DNA of 64,000 nt from Filobacillus milosensis (lineage in GTDB: Bacteria; Bacillota; Bacilli; Bacillales; Alkalibacillaceae), in the NCBI RefSeq assembly GCF_004402015.1, contig NZ_SOPW01000004.1, forward strand, positions 1 through 64,000, given 5' to 3'. Of the stretch, positions 63,882 to 64,000 are shown in pieces. Numbering within the stretch: the first letter of the stretch is position 1; each line of letters begins with the position of its first letter. The position numbers were made by a program, and so were the translations under genes. Under the pieces are notes generated by a model, which was not told the origin of the DNA, did not search any database, and saw only the letters and a list, made by a program, of their open reading frames with translations.

Positions 63882-64000
63882 TTACTCTAGGTTACTAACA
63901 AAACCTTCTAATTCTTCACGAGTTTGAGGTACTTCTACATCACCGTTTTGAATTTTTTCTTTCCATTCTTTAACTTTTGACGCAATTTCATCAGTGTAAG
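63882..64000 (-). CDS. nupN: Nucleoside-binding lipoprotein NupN (C-terminal end, partial)
   Basis: Only the last 38 or so residues are in the window; the gene continues beyond 64000. The visible part reads YTDEIASKVKEWKEKIQNGD, then VEVPQTREELEGFVSNLE and stop. The KIxxGxxxVP pattern is the usual end of BMP-family (Med/BmpA) substrate-binding lipoproteins. Its place upstream of nupO supports the call. It should capture nucleosides at the cell surface. Confidence 0.85.
   Translation of the reverse strand, partial: YTDEIASKVKEWKEKIQNGDVEVPQTREELEGFVSNLE

Noticed and set aside
1-64000. CRISPR arrays, phage genes, transposases, restriction or other defence systems
   Set aside because: No direct repeat-spacer pattern and no protein resembling these systems was found. 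The only repeat family seen is the GC-rich element in three copies.

Overview
The window is 64 kb of an AT-rich, spore-forming Bacillaceae chromosome. Gene content and order follow the Bacillus subtilis parE-parC to citB-yne-tkt-lexA-glnA-mutSL-recA-ymf stretch, mostly read on the minus strand. Spore formation is shown by Tlp, CotE, CotJA/B/C, SpoVS and SirA. The species cannot be named from sequence alone; a salt-tolerant relative of Bacillus is a reasonable guess. I see no phage, insertion-sequence transposase, CRISPR array or rRNA operon.

Layout. 0.1-5 kb: topoisomerase IV (parC, parE), yneT. 5-8.4 kb, plus strand: plsY, a CapA-like metallophosphatase, folE2, yidD. 8.4-16 kb: yneQ, yneP, tlp, an FbpB-like small gene, a redoxin coupled to a membrane protein, catalase (plus strand) and aconitase. 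16-22.4 kb: a complete selenocysteine module. 22.4-28.5 kb: yneK, a two-component system and a cytochrome c biogenesis cluster with two ccdA genes and a lone MrpB-like gene. 29-34.9 kb: yneF, sirA, tkt, ynzC, lexA, glnA, glnR. 35-49.4 kb: ynbB, hflX, hfq, miaA, mutL, mutS, cotE, ricA, miaB, spoVS, ymdB, rny. 49.7-50.9 kb: cotJABC. 51.3-60 kb: recA, cinA, pgsA, rodZ-like ymfM, ymfK, ymfJ, ymfI, ymfH, ymfF. 60-64 kb: a nucleoside ABC transporter (nupQ, nupP, nupO and the end of nupN).

The standout is the selenocysteine module inserted into the conserved yne neighbourhood. It holds selA, selB, selD and the selenocysteine tRNA gene (selC), plus a small SelW/Rdx-type selenoprotein. Both selD and the SelW-like gene carry an in-frame UGA at the redox-active position, followed by a hairpin at the right distance to be a bacterial SECIS. 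Ordinary gene calling truncates SelD and misses the SelW-like gene. SelD makes selenophosphate, SelA converts Ser-tRNA(Sec) to Sec-tRNA(Sec), SelB delivers it at UGA, and SelD itself needs the pathway, so the circuit is self-referential.

The second unusual layer is non-coding. Three GC-rich intergenic elements (about 28.65, 44.21 and 50.88 kb) share ends and internal modules. Comparing them shows shorter palindromic modules nested inside longer ones, so the family appears to grow by insertion into itself. Other notable non-coding signals are a 21-bp-arm inverted repeat enclosing the sirA ribosome-binding site and start codon, a possible structured RNA between ymfJ and ymfK, and clear LexA, GlnR and sigma-A sites at lexA, recA, glnR and selC.
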